From Tritrichomonas musculus (lineage: Eukaryota > Parabasalia > Tritrichomonadida > Tritrichomonadidae), in the NCBI GenBank assembly GCA_039105265.1, contig JAPFFF010000012.1:4960001-5024000 (forward strand): a stretch of DNA of 64,000 nucleotides, in the 5' to 3' direction. A program made the position numbers and the translations under genes. Every line of letters begins with the position of its first letter. The first letter of the stretch is position 1. The notes under the pieces are model-generated. The model worked only from the letters and a program-made list of their open reading frames with translations. It was not told where the DNA came from and made no database searches. Positions 1 through 10,904 of this stretch are shown in pieces.

Positions 1-2242
1 TTTCAAGCTCTTCTTTCTTTGAATTAGTATCAGTTAATTGACCACTTATTGATTCAATTTCCTTTAATAATTCATCTTTATTTTTTTGCAAATTGCTGAT
101 TTCTTGCATTTGTACTTCACTCTTTTGATTCAGTTCATTAATTTGTTTCTGATTTTCATTTAGATTTTCTTGGAGCTCATTTATTTGTTGTGTTTTCTCT
201 TGGTTTAGTTCGGTTGATGTTTTTAGATTTTGTTCAAGTTCTGAATATTTTTGTTTTTCAATTTCCGAATTTGAAATTGATTCTTTTAACAAACTTTGAG
301 AACTACTCAAACTTTGTTCTAGTTCAGAAAGCTTTAAATTTTGCATTTGGTTAGTATTTTCTGAATTAGTGAGTTGACTTTCTAATTCATTAATTTTCTT
401 AGTTAAATCTTCGTTTAATTTTTGTGAGTATTGAAGTTCTTCATTAATTTTAATTTCTTTTTGTGCTTGTTCATTTAAGTTTTCTTCCAATTGTTTGTCT
501 TTTGATTTTACATTATCCATTTCAAACTTCAATTCATTATTCTCTTGTTTATATTCATCCAAACTTTTCTTTGTTGCATCCAAATCTTTCTTGAATTGAA
601 GTCCTTTTTCAGTTAAAAACTGAATTTTCTTTTCTAACGGTTCTTGAATTTTCTGAATCTTTTCTTTCAAACTTGCGTTTTCTTTTGTTAATTCAGCAAC
701 TTTCATTTTTTCATCAATTAATATTTTTTCTTTTGGTTTTGTTGAAGTTTTTAATAATTTATTTTCTTCTTTTAATAAATCAATTTGATTTATTAATTCA
801 GCAATTTGCATTGCTTTTGCACCGATGATTCTATTTGATTCATCTAATTTACGTCTCAAACTACGAATTTCTTTTGAGTAAGAAGAAGCTTTTGCTGCAG
901 ATTCAGCAAGTTCTTCTTTTACTCCATCTTCTAAAGAAACATTCTTCTTTTCAAGAAGAGCTTCGAGTTTCTTTGAATAAATTCGTGCTGTTTCAAATTT
1001 ATTTTGCATATTTTGACCAAAAATTTCAGATTTTTTTAAATTTTCTTTTAATTCTTGATTCTCTTTCTCTTGGCATCCACATCTTCTCTTTAATTCGAAG
1101 ATAACAGCTTCACTTGGGTTTGTTTTTTGCTTCAGTATTTGTGCTTCTGTGTACATTTTCATCTTTGCAATCTTGTCGATTGAGTTCTCAAGGAAAATGA
1201 TTCTTTGACTTTGGTCCGTCATTTTTGACGACTCTTCAATGATTGGCTTTGAAATTGCTGTATCGTCATCACGTTTAAGATGAGTAAGAAGAGAAATTCT
1301 TCCAATCAAGTCTGTTATTTGTGCAGAAATTGTCAATGATTGATCGAGGCTTCCATCATCAATTGTATTCAAAAGATGATCGATCTCACTCAATTTATCA
1401 TTGATGACATTCCGCATTTCTTTTTCAGTGCTGGTGCTCGCTTGACTTGCTTTCCGGCACTTTAATTCATTAATCCTGTTAGTGTGGAACTTGATGGCAT
1501 CATCAACCGAAAAATAACCGTTGCTTGTCAAGTCACTTTGAACGCTGCTTTTTGATTTTGAAAAAAGTGCCTCTTGAAGCTCGAATATTTGAGTTTGCTG
1601 GCACTGAATTTCATCTTTCATTTGCTTGACCCAGTTGATGTTTCTGTCATAAACAGAGGCGAAAAATTTGACCTTGGACTCAAGAAATTGAACTTTTTTT
1701 GAATCTGTGTCAAATTTTTGCGTTTCTGCTTCAATTTCATTTACTTTATCAGACATATGTGACTGATTTATTTCAGAAGGAGGAGGCATTAGCGCTATTC
1801 TTTGATAGATTTCCATTAATCTGCTTTCCATAGTTAAATTTTTGGTAAATTCGACTTTTTCTAAGGTTGATAAAAGTCGATCTATATTTTCGAGACCATT
1901 CTTTAGTAACCTTAGGCGTGCTTCTGGATTTTCCATTTGGGAGGGTGAAAAATCATCAATTGATTTTGAAATATCGGCATTATTTAGTTCTGTAGAATTA
2001 TCATTGTTATAATTATATAATATTTCTTTCATGTTAATAATTGATGTAGCTAACGCTTTGAACGAGGGATTTACCATGTTATTAACCGTTTGCTTCCACT
2101 TACTTGGAGATATAGTGTTATTAATTATTTTATTAATCTGAGAAATGTAATCATCGATTTCTTCAAGTAGAGATTGACTTAGTCTGATGTCATCCTGATC
2201 TATTGAGCCACCGCTTAAAAGGAGATTTGAGGATGAATCCAT
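1..2242 (-). CDS. Large coiled-coil protein, N-terminal 747 codons (runs off left edge)
   Basis: An open minus-strand frame runs from ATG at 2242 (MDSSSNLLLSGGSIDQDD) to the left edge without a stop, so the 3' end is missing. The first ~230 residues are mixed helical sequence with few clear repeats. From about residue 380 onward the protein is almost entirely heptad-like, rich in Glu, Lys, Gln, Asn and Leu (for example INELESQLTNSENTNQ and LNENQKQINELNQKSE), which predicts a long coiled coil. No signal peptide, membrane segment or enzymatic motif is visible. Proteins of this type in flagellates are often cytoskeletal, Golgi or basal-body tethers, but nothing here selects one. Coding status is convincing from length and composition; function is unknown. 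Its upstream region is shared, divergently, with the DYRK gene. Confidence 0.85.
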   Translation of the reverse strand, partial: MDSSSNLLLSGGSIDQDDIRLSQSLLEEIDDYISQINKIINNTISPSKWKQTVNNMVNPSFKALATSIINMKEILYNYNNDNSTELNNADISKSIDDFSPSQMENPEARLRLLKNGLENIDRLLSTLEKVEFTKNLTMESRLMEIYQRIALMPPPSEINQSHMSDKVNEIEAETQKFDTDSKKVQFLESKVKFFASVYDRNINWVKQMKDEIQCQQTQIFELQEALFSKSKSSVQSDLTSNGYFSVDDAIKFHTNRINELKCRKASQASTSTEKEMRNVINDKLSEIDHLLNTIDDGSLDQSLTISAQITDLIGRISLLTHLKRDDDTAISKPIIEESSKMTDQSQRIIFLENSIDKIAKMKMYTEAQILKQKTNPSEAVIFELKRRCGCQEKENQELKENLKKSEIFGQNMQNKFETARIYSKKLEALLEKKNVSLEDGVKEELAESAAKASSYSKEIRSLRRKLDESNRIIGAKAMQIAELINQIDLLKEENKLLKTSTKPKEKILIDEKMKVAELTKENASLKEKIQKIQEPLEKKIQFLTEKGLQFKKDLDATKKSLDEYKQENNELKFEMDNVKSKDKQLEENLNEQAQKEIKINEELQYSQKLNEDLTKKINELESQLTNSENTNQMQNLKLSELEQSLSSSQSLLKESISNSEIEKQKYSELEQNLKTSTELNQEKTQQINELQENLNENQKQINELNQKSEVQMQEISNLQKNKDELLKEIESISGQLTDTNSKKEELE

Positions 2243-3168
2243 ACTTTTAATCAGGAAAAAGAATTTAAACGAATTTTTATTTGAATTTAATTCTAGCCAA
2301 TTATTAATTCAAAAACCTTTTTTCAAAAAAAAAAATAATATTCAGAAAAAATTAGATTTTAAAAATATTCAAATTGAATTTGAATATGAAGATTTATTTT
2401 TCTGATAAAAAAATAATTGCAAATTGACAAAAATAATATTAATATTATCTCATAGAATATTTTATAAATATATAAAATAAATGAATTATCTACATATTTA
2501 ATATTGTTAAACATTTTGTATATAATTTATAGAGGATTTTTCCAAATATTTTTCTTCAATGAATATTTATATCTCCCAGAAAAGTGCATTCTCATATAGT
2601 ATAAGCCTAAAAAATATGAGTTAAAGATGATCATATTTTGGGAATGATGAAAATCATTTAACTCTGTTTTTAATTGGATTTATTTTTATATTTCGTATAA
2701 AAATAGCTTTCATTTAAAAATACTACCACTAATAATAATTTAATGGATGATAATTACCTCCATTATTTTATATATTTATTCAATTATCGACAAATATCGA
2801 AATTATAATTATTTTTTCCTGAATTTTCTTGAAATATTTATGGTAACTGATATTGTATAAATGTAAAATATAAAAATATTTAGCCGATAATTTGCAATGA
2901 ATCAAAGAAATATATCTATAATTTAAAGTATAATTATTTTTTTAGTATAATGAATTTTATAATTAAAAAAAACAATAATGTTTAAAATTAAATAAGAGAA
3001 TAAGATAAAAGGCATATTTAAAAAAAGATATAAGTAAAATAAAAAAGAAATTTATATACTATACAAAAGTTAAAAAAATCGTTTAAAAATTGAGACTATC
3101 TTTTTCGCAATCTCAAAAATTCAATATATCGAAATATTTTGAATTATTCAAAAATTTTAGATCAATAA
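2243..3168. other. AT-rich divergent intergenic region
   Basis: About 0.93 kb between two divergent genes. It is very AT-rich with A and T runs and no reading frame of interest. It must hold both promoters, but I could not find a confident match to the trichomonad initiator consensus near either start codon. Confidence 0.6.
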
Positions 3169-4374
3169 ATGAGAGTATCTCTACCAAAAGGCCCTTTGTT
3201 GCCCCCAACTTCAAATGGTAAAAACTTTACTTGTACTCCTATTATCGAAAATGCTCCAATTTCTCCACAAGAAGTGTTGGACAATTACTCTTCTTTTTTA
3301 TTACCTTATGAAATCAAAGAAATTCAGCGCTTTACAAAAATTTATTTTCTAGGATATCCCAGTGCTAAAAATCAAACTATAAATGATTCAACATATCTAT
3401 ATAAAATCAATCCCAAAGATCATATTGCTTATAGATACGAGATTGTGAAGATCCTTGGATCAGGATCATTTGGTAAAGTATTTCAAGTAATTGATCACAA
3501 AACAAAAAAACAGCGAGCAATCAAGATTTTTGTAAACCAAGACGAAATTAAACAACAAAGCGAAAGAGAAGCAAATGTTCTTTCTCTTTTAAACAAACAT
3601 AAATGCTGCAATACAGTTAAAGGTCTAGATTACTTCTACTTTCGTTTACATGCATGCATTACTTTCGAACTTCTCGGAAATAATCTTTATATAATGCAAA
3701 TTAAAAATGATTTTCGACCTTTCAGACAGTCAGTGGTTAAAGAACTGGCATTTCAAATTTTCAGAGGTTTATTAGACTGTGCAAAATTAGGGATTGTTCA
3801 TTGCGATATAAAACCTGAAAATATATGTTCTACACTTGACGATTCGCACAAAATTAAAATCGTTGATTTTGGTAGTGCATGCATGGAAAATTTCCCTTTA
3901 CGTAGCTATATTCAAAGCCGCTATTATAGAAGCCCAGAAGTAATTCTTAGATTAAAATACGGACCAAAAATTGATGTTTGGGGAGCAGCCTTAATTGTCA
4001 TTGAATTACTGATAGGAAAACATGTTTTTCCTGGTAGAAATGAATTAGAAATGTTAAACATGATGGTTCAATTAATTGGCCCAATTCCAAAGTCAGTAGT
4101 AAATGTAGCTAAAAAGAAGAGAAGAACATTTTTTACTGAAAATGGAACACTGAAGTCATCATCATCTTTGCCTTCCAAAAAGCCTGTTTCTATTCAAAGT
4201 TTGTTAGGTCCTAACGGTTCACCACAATTAATTGATTTCTTAGAAAATTGCCTCACATGGAAAGCATCCTATAGAATGTCAGCTTTGCAAGCTCTTGAGC
4301 ATCCTTGGCTTCAACAACGAAGCTTTAAACATGTCGACTCTGAGAATTTGCCAACTTTGATGAAATATTTGTAA
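3169..4374 (+). CDS. DYRK-family (class 2-like) dual-specificity protein kinase, 401 aa
   Basis: A complete kinase. Residues ~43-66 (LLPYEIKEIQRFTKIYFLG) match the DYRK-homology box that precedes the kinase domain in class 2 DYRKs. The kinase domain spans ~90-385: Gly loop GSGSFGKV from 97, the ATP lysine in RAIKIF (K119), catalytic loop HCDIKPEN (211-218, D213) and DFG (233-235). The activation segment SYIQSRYYRSPEV keeps the second tyrosine of the DYRK YxY motif (Y247), while the first is Arg. Family members autophosphorylate this tyrosine during folding and then phosphorylate Ser/Thr. A Lys/Ser-rich insert (~318-345) lies in the C-lobe, as in CMGC kinases. It should be an active soluble kinase; substrates are unknown. 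The start is the first ATG, preceded by AT-rich DNA. Confidence 0.92.
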   Translation: MRVSLPKGPLLPPTSNGKNFTCTPIIENAPISPQEVLDNYSSFLLPYEIKEIQRFTKIYFLGYPSAKNQTINDSTYLYKINPKDHIAYRYEIVKILGSGSFGKVFQVIDHKTKKQRAIKIFVNQDEIKQQSEREANVLSLLNKHKCCNTVKGLDYFYFRLHACITFELLGNNLYIMQIKNDFRPFRQSVVKELAFQIFRGLLDCAKLGIVHCDIKPENICSTLDDSHKIKIVDFGSACMENFPLRSYIQSRYYRSPEVILRLKYGPKIDVWGAALIVIELLIGKHVFPGRNELEMLNMMVQLIGPIPKSVVNVAKKKRRTFFTENGTLKSSSSLPSKKPVSIQSLLGPNGSPQLIDFLENCLTWKASYRMSALQALEHPWLQQRSFKHVDSENLPTLMKYL

Positions 4375-4505
4375 TTTATTTATCCATCTATATGAGTTTT
4401 CAACTATTTGTTGAAACATTTGTTTTTATAATAATAAAAATATATTATATGTTGAATAATCAATCTAAAAACTTCTTGCTCATTAAAGCAATCTTCTATC
4501 TGCTT

Positions 4506-4806
4506 CTATAATAGTAATTTATTGCTTTTGAAAAAATTGAATATTTCGATATTTGAGAAAGTTCGTTTGATTATGTTTGAAAGGTTTGTAGGTAAAAGTT
4601 CAATTTTATTAGGGAAATCAGATGTTCGATGATGATTATTGAGTACTTTTGATATCGGATGAAGAAATAACTCCAAATCTTCTTTGTTTTCTAAATTTCT
4701 TGATCTTCTAAATAATTATATAAAACATTAAAATAAGATTGGATTTCTGTTTCTATCTTATTTTATACTGCTCCTTTTTCTCATTTATGTATTCTTCGAG
4801 TTCCAT
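4506..4806 (-). pseudogene. Inverted 5' fragment of a DUF3447/ankyrin-type gene
   Basis: From ATG at 4806 the minus strand reads MELEEYINEKKEQYK, then hits stops. After a frame change it continues as NLENKEDLELFLHPISKVLN and later NIIKRTFSNIEIFNFFKSNK, ending at a stop near 4506. This resembles the N-terminal region that I recall from trichomonad ankyrin/DUF3447-type proteins. The matching continuation lies on the opposite strand from about 5000. I read the two as one gene broken by a local inversion. The family assignment comes from memory of the family and is moderate. Confidence 0.5.
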
Positions 4807-4956
4807 TGTTCTATCTGGTGAAAGTATATGAAACTTTTGACGAAAAATTATATTCTATTCAAAAAGTTGTTCTTAGGCAAAAAAAAGAGTAAAAAGCAAA
4901 TAAAAAGATTAATCTAAGCCAATAGGAGTATAACATTTTATATTTATACTATTTCC

Positions 4957-4957
<1 letters not shown>

Positions 4958-4989
<32 letters not shown>
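4958..4989. repeat. Poly(A) tract, 32 nt
   Basis: An uninterrupted run of A lies exactly between the inverted 5' fragment and the plus-strand remainder of the broken ankyrin/LRR gene, at or near the inversion breakpoint. Confidence 0.9.
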
Positions 4990-4991
<2 letters not shown>

Positions 4992-4999
4992 AAAAAAGA

Positions 5000-6422
5000 T
5001 TACTATTATATTATCATTAAAAAGAATCTTATTAACTTTGATGATGAGATTGGAAACCTTATATTACAATCCGGTTATGTAAACTATTCAAAATACAGCT
5101 CATATCGTTACTTTTTCTATCCATCAATTTCCCGCTTTTTTGACTCAAGAAGGAAACAAAAATTAGAAGATGAACTTTTAGAATTTGATCAAAACATCTT
5201 ACTTAATTTTCAAGAAAATTAAAAAATTGGAGAAAATCATTCACATATTTTTACGTTGATTCGTAACAATTCAATTGAAGACTTAATATCATTTGTAAAC
5301 CAAACAAATTTTCCACTAAATGGTAATATCTAAACGTCTATTTTTGAAACAAATCCATTTTTAATTAGCAAACAAGAAGTGAATTTAATTGAATATGCCT
5401 GCTTTTTTGGATCTATTCAAATTATAAAATATTTGGCCTTGAATAAGGTCAAATTACCACCATCATCATGGATATATGCAATTCATTTCAAATAATGCAG
5501 AATTAATTCATTTTCTTGGGGAAAATCATGTACAACCAGAAGATAACACTTATCAGATATATTTGGAAGAATCTATCAAATGTCATCACAATAATTTTGT
5601 TTTGTATTTTCTGAATAATTTGATAACACATTCAAATAATATGGAAATTGAATATTCTCTACATTATCATAGATTTGCTTTTTTCCCAAATGATCCTACT
5701 AGTGCTTTACTATTTTCTAATGCTTGCAAATATAATTATTTGATAATTATAAAACTTTTATTAAAATCAGTACCAGAAATGAAAATTGAGAAAAAATGCT
5801 TAAAAGATTGCATGAATTTAAAGCAGATAGAAATCCCAAATGGTGTAATATCGATAGAAGAGAGCGCTTTTTATAAATGTACATCGTTGTCCTAAGTAAA
5901 GATACCAGCATCTGTCAAATCAATTGGACCTTATTCATTTTTTGAATGCGCATCATCAGTACAAATAAATATACCAAATTCAGTTACATACATTGGATCA
6001 TATTCATTTAAAGGCTGTGCTTTGCTTAATGAAATATCAATACCAAATTCAGTTATATCTATTGAACCATTTACTTTTTGTGGATGCGAGTCATTAAGAA
6101 AAGTGATCATTCCCCCTTCTGTAAATACACTTAAAACATCAGCTTTTTGCGAATGTCACTATAAACTAATATTAAAATTCCTTCATCTATAAGCGAAATA
6201 GGAGATTCAGTTTTTTGCGGATGCATTTCTCTTAATTCGATTGAAATTCCTTCTTTTGTCAAAGAAATTGGTAGTTATGCATTCAATCGATGCTCCTCTT
6301 TAAAGCAAATCAAAGTTCCTTTATCGGTTCAAAAAGTAGGATTTAGGGCCTTTTGCTCATGCCGCTCCTTGAAAGAAATAATTATTCCTGATTCTTTAGG
6401 AATTCAGATTATGTTAAAGTGA
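5000..6422 (+). pseudogene. DUF3447 / BspA-like leucine-rich-repeat pseudogene
   Basis: Coding-like sequence in several frames. It starts IKKNLINFDDEIGNLILQ, has in-frame stops near 5219 and 5330, and contains the family-typical stretch LIEYACFFGSIQI near 5385. It changes frame near 5476 and continues to a stop at 5893. Beyond it are BspA-type (LRR_5) repeats of the form IPNSVTYIGSYSFKGC, IPNSVISIEPFTFCGC and IPSFVKEIGSYAFNRC, with a further stop and frameshift near 6190, ending at 6420-6422. Repeats of this type mediate protein binding, and trichomonad BspA-like proteins are often surface-associated. At least three stops and two frameshifts rule out an intact product. The 139-codon open piece at 5476-5895 is only part of it. 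Confidence 0.8.
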
Positions 6423-6543
6423 TCAGAATCAGCAAATGATTTTTATCTTTATATTCAATAAATAAAAGACAAACATTCTTATTTTAAAACAAAGAAAAAA
6501 AATTAAGATTTGTGAATTTTATTTAAATAAAATAAAATTTTAT

Positions 6544-7512
6544 TTAGACGAATGGGATTGTAGCCATTGTGGCAATTCCGCATTGGTTGTCCTTCCAGAG
6601 CATCTTGATGTATCCCTTTTCACCCCATGATGTGCCCCATGAGTTACGGACGATCCAGTATTTGGTGCCATTTTCTGAGCCAAATCCAACACAGCCAACA
6701 CCATGGTCAAGGCTGTATGATGAGCAGGATGGTTCATCATAAATACCACCAGAGTAGAGTTGGAATGAATAGCTTGAAGCATCGATAGCAACAGCGACTG
6801 GGCCATATTGTTCAACCTTAGCAGCAAGGTCATCTTCATCACCTTCGACAATGTTTGTGTAGCGGGAGATTTTTCCAACTGGAGAGTATTGTGAGAACTT
6901 GCATGTTCCATCAACAGCTGTATACTTGTAGTCACTTTCAAGGTTGAATTGTCCATTTTGTTCGCTGATGATATGATCATAAGCTTCGGTCATAAGTCCA
7001 CCATTGCAGCCAGAGCATTTTGTAACGCAATCAACAAGGTTTTGTTCGGAGTAGCTTGGAAGAGTTCCTGATGAGATAGCGTTTGCTGATTCAGCAGCTT
7101 GGACGGCAGAGAATGCCCAGCATGATCCGCATTGAGCTTGGTCTTTGATTCCGTTAACAACACCTTTGTCACGCCAGTCGACAGAGTCTGCGTTTGACTT
7201 TCTTTGTGTCTTGACAGCTTTACGTTTTGCAAGATCCATCTTGAAACCAAGGAGTGCTTTGTATTCAGCTGGAGTATAAGCGGCAAACTTGTTGAGGGAG
7301 AGAGTGAATTTCTTGTTAGCAGCGTTATGTTCTTTAACAAGGCGGGAGTTAGCAAGGAAGATTCCAAAACGGGTTTGGTATTCATCACCAGTATAGAATT
7401 GGTTTGTTGAACGCATCCATGAAAGGAATGATTTTTCTTCATGTTGAAGATAATAGGCGCATGATGCCAATGATGCTAAAAGAGCAAACATTTTAATGAA
7501 GTGTTTTTTCAT
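6544..7512 (-). CDS. Cathepsin L-like cysteine peptidase (papain family C1A), 322 aa prepro-enzyme
   Basis: A complete secreted or lysosomal cysteine peptidase. Residues 1-19 form a signal peptide (basic MKKHFIK then a hydrophobic run). Residues ~20-108 are an I29-type inhibitory propeptide (YQTRFGIFLANSRLVKEHN and the LNKFAAYT segment). The mature enzyme starts near VDWRDKGVV (111). The oxyanion Gln is Q125, the nucleophile is C131 in QCGSCWAFS, the histidine is H270 in LDHGVGCVG and the asparagine is N290 in NSWGTSWG. The GCNGG motif and paired cysteines for disulfides are present, and length is normal for cathepsin L. Trichomonads secrete such peptidases, which degrade host and food proteins and take part in adherence. 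G+C is higher here than in surrounding genes, suggesting high expression. It has a long AT-rich 5' flank and no operon partner. Confidence 0.95.
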   Translation of the reverse strand: MKKHFIKMFALLASLASCAYYLQHEEKSFLSWMRSTNQFYTGDEYQTRFGIFLANSRLVKEHNAANKKFTLSLNKFAAYTPAEYKALLGFKMDLAKRKAVKTQRKSNADSVDWRDKGVVNGIKDQAQCGSCWAFSAVQAAESANAISSGTLPSYSEQNLVDCVTKCSGCNGGLMTEAYDHIISEQNGQFNLESDYKYTAVDGTCKFSQYSPVGKISRYTNIVEGDEDDLAAKVEQYGPVAVAIDASSYSFQLYSGGIYDEPSCSSYSLDHGVGCVGFGSENGTKYWIVRNSWGTSWGEKGYIKMLWKDNQCGIATMATIPFV

Positions 7513-8839
7513 AGTTTTATCACAATTTTATAGAGTTTTACTTAAAATAATCTATAAATTATTTTAATTTACTTTTATATTCATCAATTTTTTTAATAAC
7601 TTAGAAATTATTAAATTATTATAGTTATTTTAAGTATAAACTATTAAATATAATAAAAATAATACATTATTCAATTACATACAAAAGAAAATAGTATTAG
7701 AAGTTTTATTTATCAGGTTAACCGACAATTGAATTTATTTTGAATATATATATATATTTTTATAAATCACAGTTTATATTAATTTTATGCAAATAAACTC
7801 ATAGATTTCGATGTTTTCATATTTCGACCAAATTAATTCTGAATTTTTTTAAATACTTTTTAAATTGATAAATTCATATAAAAATATTCACCTGTTGGAC
7901 CTAGACTTTTTTTGAACAGAAAAAGGACTTGTTTAATTAAGTAATGTTGGTTCGTTCTATTTTAAAATCCAACTATGAACATATTTTTAATATCAGGATT
8001 TTTCACTTTGCTTATTTAATTCGACAATTTGGAATCACTGTTTTTAATTAAGACATTTTCATTAAATTAAAATGTGCTCATGAAAATATAAGTTTATATT
8101 TACGAAAAACTATAAATAGAAATTATCAAAAAAAAAAAAAAAATAATATTTTTTTAATGAGAATCATAATTATATATTAGAAGATAAATATATATGCCTT
8201 TTTTGGTAATATGATATCTAGCAAATGACAACTAAAAGCATTATATTTGCAGTTCTATTTTTGATAAAGAGCATTTTTCGAATTGTTTTATCTTCAAATA
8301 TTGGTCCTTCAATAGATAAAGGCACCACTTTTAATGAATTAAAATGATCATTTGAAAATAATTTAACATCTCGACATTATTACATGAATAAAAAAATAAA
8401 ATTCCCAAAATGATTTTAACGTCTTTTTATAAAAGTGTTTTCTTCTCAATTTTTTGACATCATTTACGTTATTTGGCGGTTATTTTTATAAAAGGAATAC
8501 AAACTCTTTTCTTTCAATTTGTTTAAAGCAAAAAGTTGGTGATTTTAAGACTTACTAAAATTTTAATAGCATATTTTAAATCCTTATCATATGTATAATT
8601 GTTTGATACTATTTATAATAGGTTTGGTTCATTTCATAAGAAATAAGAATTTTTAATCTTTACTTTTTGAAAAATTAAAAAACACTAGAAAAGTGGTGAT
8701 TAAAATATTATTTTTTTATTTTTGAACTAATATTTTTCTATATTATTATATTTGTTTGTTTATAAAATAAAAATATATTTTATTAATTAAGACTATGTGG
8801 AGATACGAAAAATCAAAAATCGATATTTCAATAATTTCC
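7513..8839. other. AT-rich intergenic DNA
   Basis: No credible reading frame, RNA gene or repeat was recognised. It holds the upstream region of the cysteine peptidase and short A/T runs (for example near 8130). Confidence 0.5.
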
Positions 8840-9743
8840 AGAGGTGAGACTGCGAAATTTTAAATGAACTTTTTTAGGAATAATAATCAACAAAATTAAA
8901 AATAAATTAAAAATATAGTATTATGGTGTTGTTACCTTTTCATATCATATACTTTTTTTCAGATTTAATCAAAAAAAATTGAAATTGTATTGATATTTCA
9001 AAATGTCATAATTCCTATATTCGTCATTATTTTTTCTTTTCAACCATTAAATTGCATTTGTATATAGATGATCTCTATTTTTTAATAAGAAAGCTATTCA
9101 ATGAATGCGTTTTTGGTCAAAATTCAAAAAAATATTTTTCAATTTAAAGAGAAATTTTCTTCTATATTAAAGATCAAAGGGATAACTATAGTTCATCTCT
9201 TAACTTATCTGGTGCTGGCAAACATATCAAAATATTTTTAAAAAATTTTTTACAATTTTAGCTAGGATTGAGGTTTAATATTGAATATAATTCTATATAC
9301 GTTAATGATGTAAACTTCACAAATATCTAAATAATTTCATTTGTTTTTATTTTGGTATCAACCTCACAATAAGTATTTATTTTAATATTTATCAATAATT
9401 TACCAAAAAAATCATGCTTATAATATGATGATAGTTAGTTAAATCATAAAAAATCATTATTTGATTTATAATTCTTAGTCGAAGATTTTAATATTATATT
9501 CACATCTATATATTAAATATTGATAATTAAATTATTTATTATTTTGAGTAAATAGAATTTTTTTATTAAGATAAAATTGAAATTATAATAAGATAGAAGC
9601 TATTCAATTTTAAAAATAGATTTATAGCTAAAAATCTGAAAAAAGTATTAGTGAAATTATCATAAATAGCATTTAATTCTGGAATAAAATAATATGTATT
9701 AATATTATTAAAAAATACCAAAAATTTTCGCAGCCTCACCTCT
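8840..9743. mobile_element. Candidate non-autonomous TIR element, ~0.9 kb
   Basis: The left end agaggtgagactgcgaaa (from 8840) recurs as its reverse complement at 9743 (agaggtgaggctgcgaaa), one mismatch over ~18 bp, with partial similarity beyond. The interior is AT-rich without an open frame. No target duplication is clear, so the exact ends are uncertain. Family unknown. Confidence 0.55.
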
Positions 9744-10904
9744 ATCCCTTCAATACATTTTCCTGTAATAATTATTTCGTTTTATATATTTTATTTTACA
9801 TGATATATCTCGTTAATTGGAAGATCTATCTAGGATTTATTGAGATAAAGCTAAAATACAAATTTTTTTTGACGGCTTAAGGAGAAAAAAAGGTTATTTT
9901 TTTTTTTTTTTTTTTTTTTCTGAAGAGGTGAAGTCGTCAATCTAAGCGAATTCAATTTTGAATGCATTGAAATCACGATCAAAATTACCTAAAGATTTAA
10001 AATAATAATATATTTATTTATAATCCAAATTTTTTGAGAAAATTTTGGAAAATTAAACAAAAATAATAATTGAGAAGTGAAAATTTTATTATAATTTTTC
10101 TTTCAATTTATGAAAAAATATAAATAGTAATATATTTAAATTTCATTTAAATTATATTATATTAAATTAATAATTCATTTTATATATGGAAATATAATAT
10201 ATAAAATGAGATATCTAATAATATATATAATATTTGCTAGGATATGAAATAATGAAAAATCATGAAAATTCAGTTACGAAAGTTTTTTTTTAATTTGTTG
10301 TAAAATTCTCGATACATTTAAGCTAAATAGGAATTTTGGATAATAACTGTGATTTACAAAATATTACATATTAATAAATCATATATATTATATTGTTTAA
10401 TATAATACTAATTAATTGCTTAGGATATCTACACAATATTAATTTTATAAATTCTGAATGCATTTAAATAATAAAATATATTTATCTTATTTTTATAAAT
10501 TATATTTCACAATATAAGACATTATATAATTTTAAATTTAATATTAATATATATAATAACAATGAAAATGTAAAATGCAATAATTAAAGTGATAATTTTC
10601 TTAGATTCTCAAAGAATAATCAAAAAAACTATTAATAACAATGAATATATATATATATAAACATTTATATGTATATATTTATTTAAAAAACATTAATCAA
10701 AAAGATTTTTTATTCAAATTTATTAAGGGTACTCTCAAATTTCATTCAATTTTTGAGCAAAAACAATTTTTTTTAAAAAGAGGATTTTCCTTGATTTTTT
10801 GGTAAATATAAAAAGAACACCAAAAATTATCAGAAGAATTTTTTTTATTTGGCTCTATCTTTTAAAATGAGCAAAAAGATATCTTCAATTTTTCAAATAA
10901 CAAT
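9744..10904. other. AT-rich intergenic DNA with poly(T) tract
   Basis: No gene recognised. A poly(T) tract of about 25 nt lies near 9895-9919, and the rest is A/T-dominated with short TA repeats. Confidence 0.5.

Noticed and set aside
2243-3168. Trichomonad initiator (Inr) elements upstream of genes here and elsewhere in the window
   Set aside because: Only weak partial matches in AT-rich DNA; none specific enough to annotate.
6540-7442. Alternative minus-strand frames of ~150 codons and a plus-strand frame over the cysteine peptidase
   Set aside because: Shadows of a well-supported gene in other frames.
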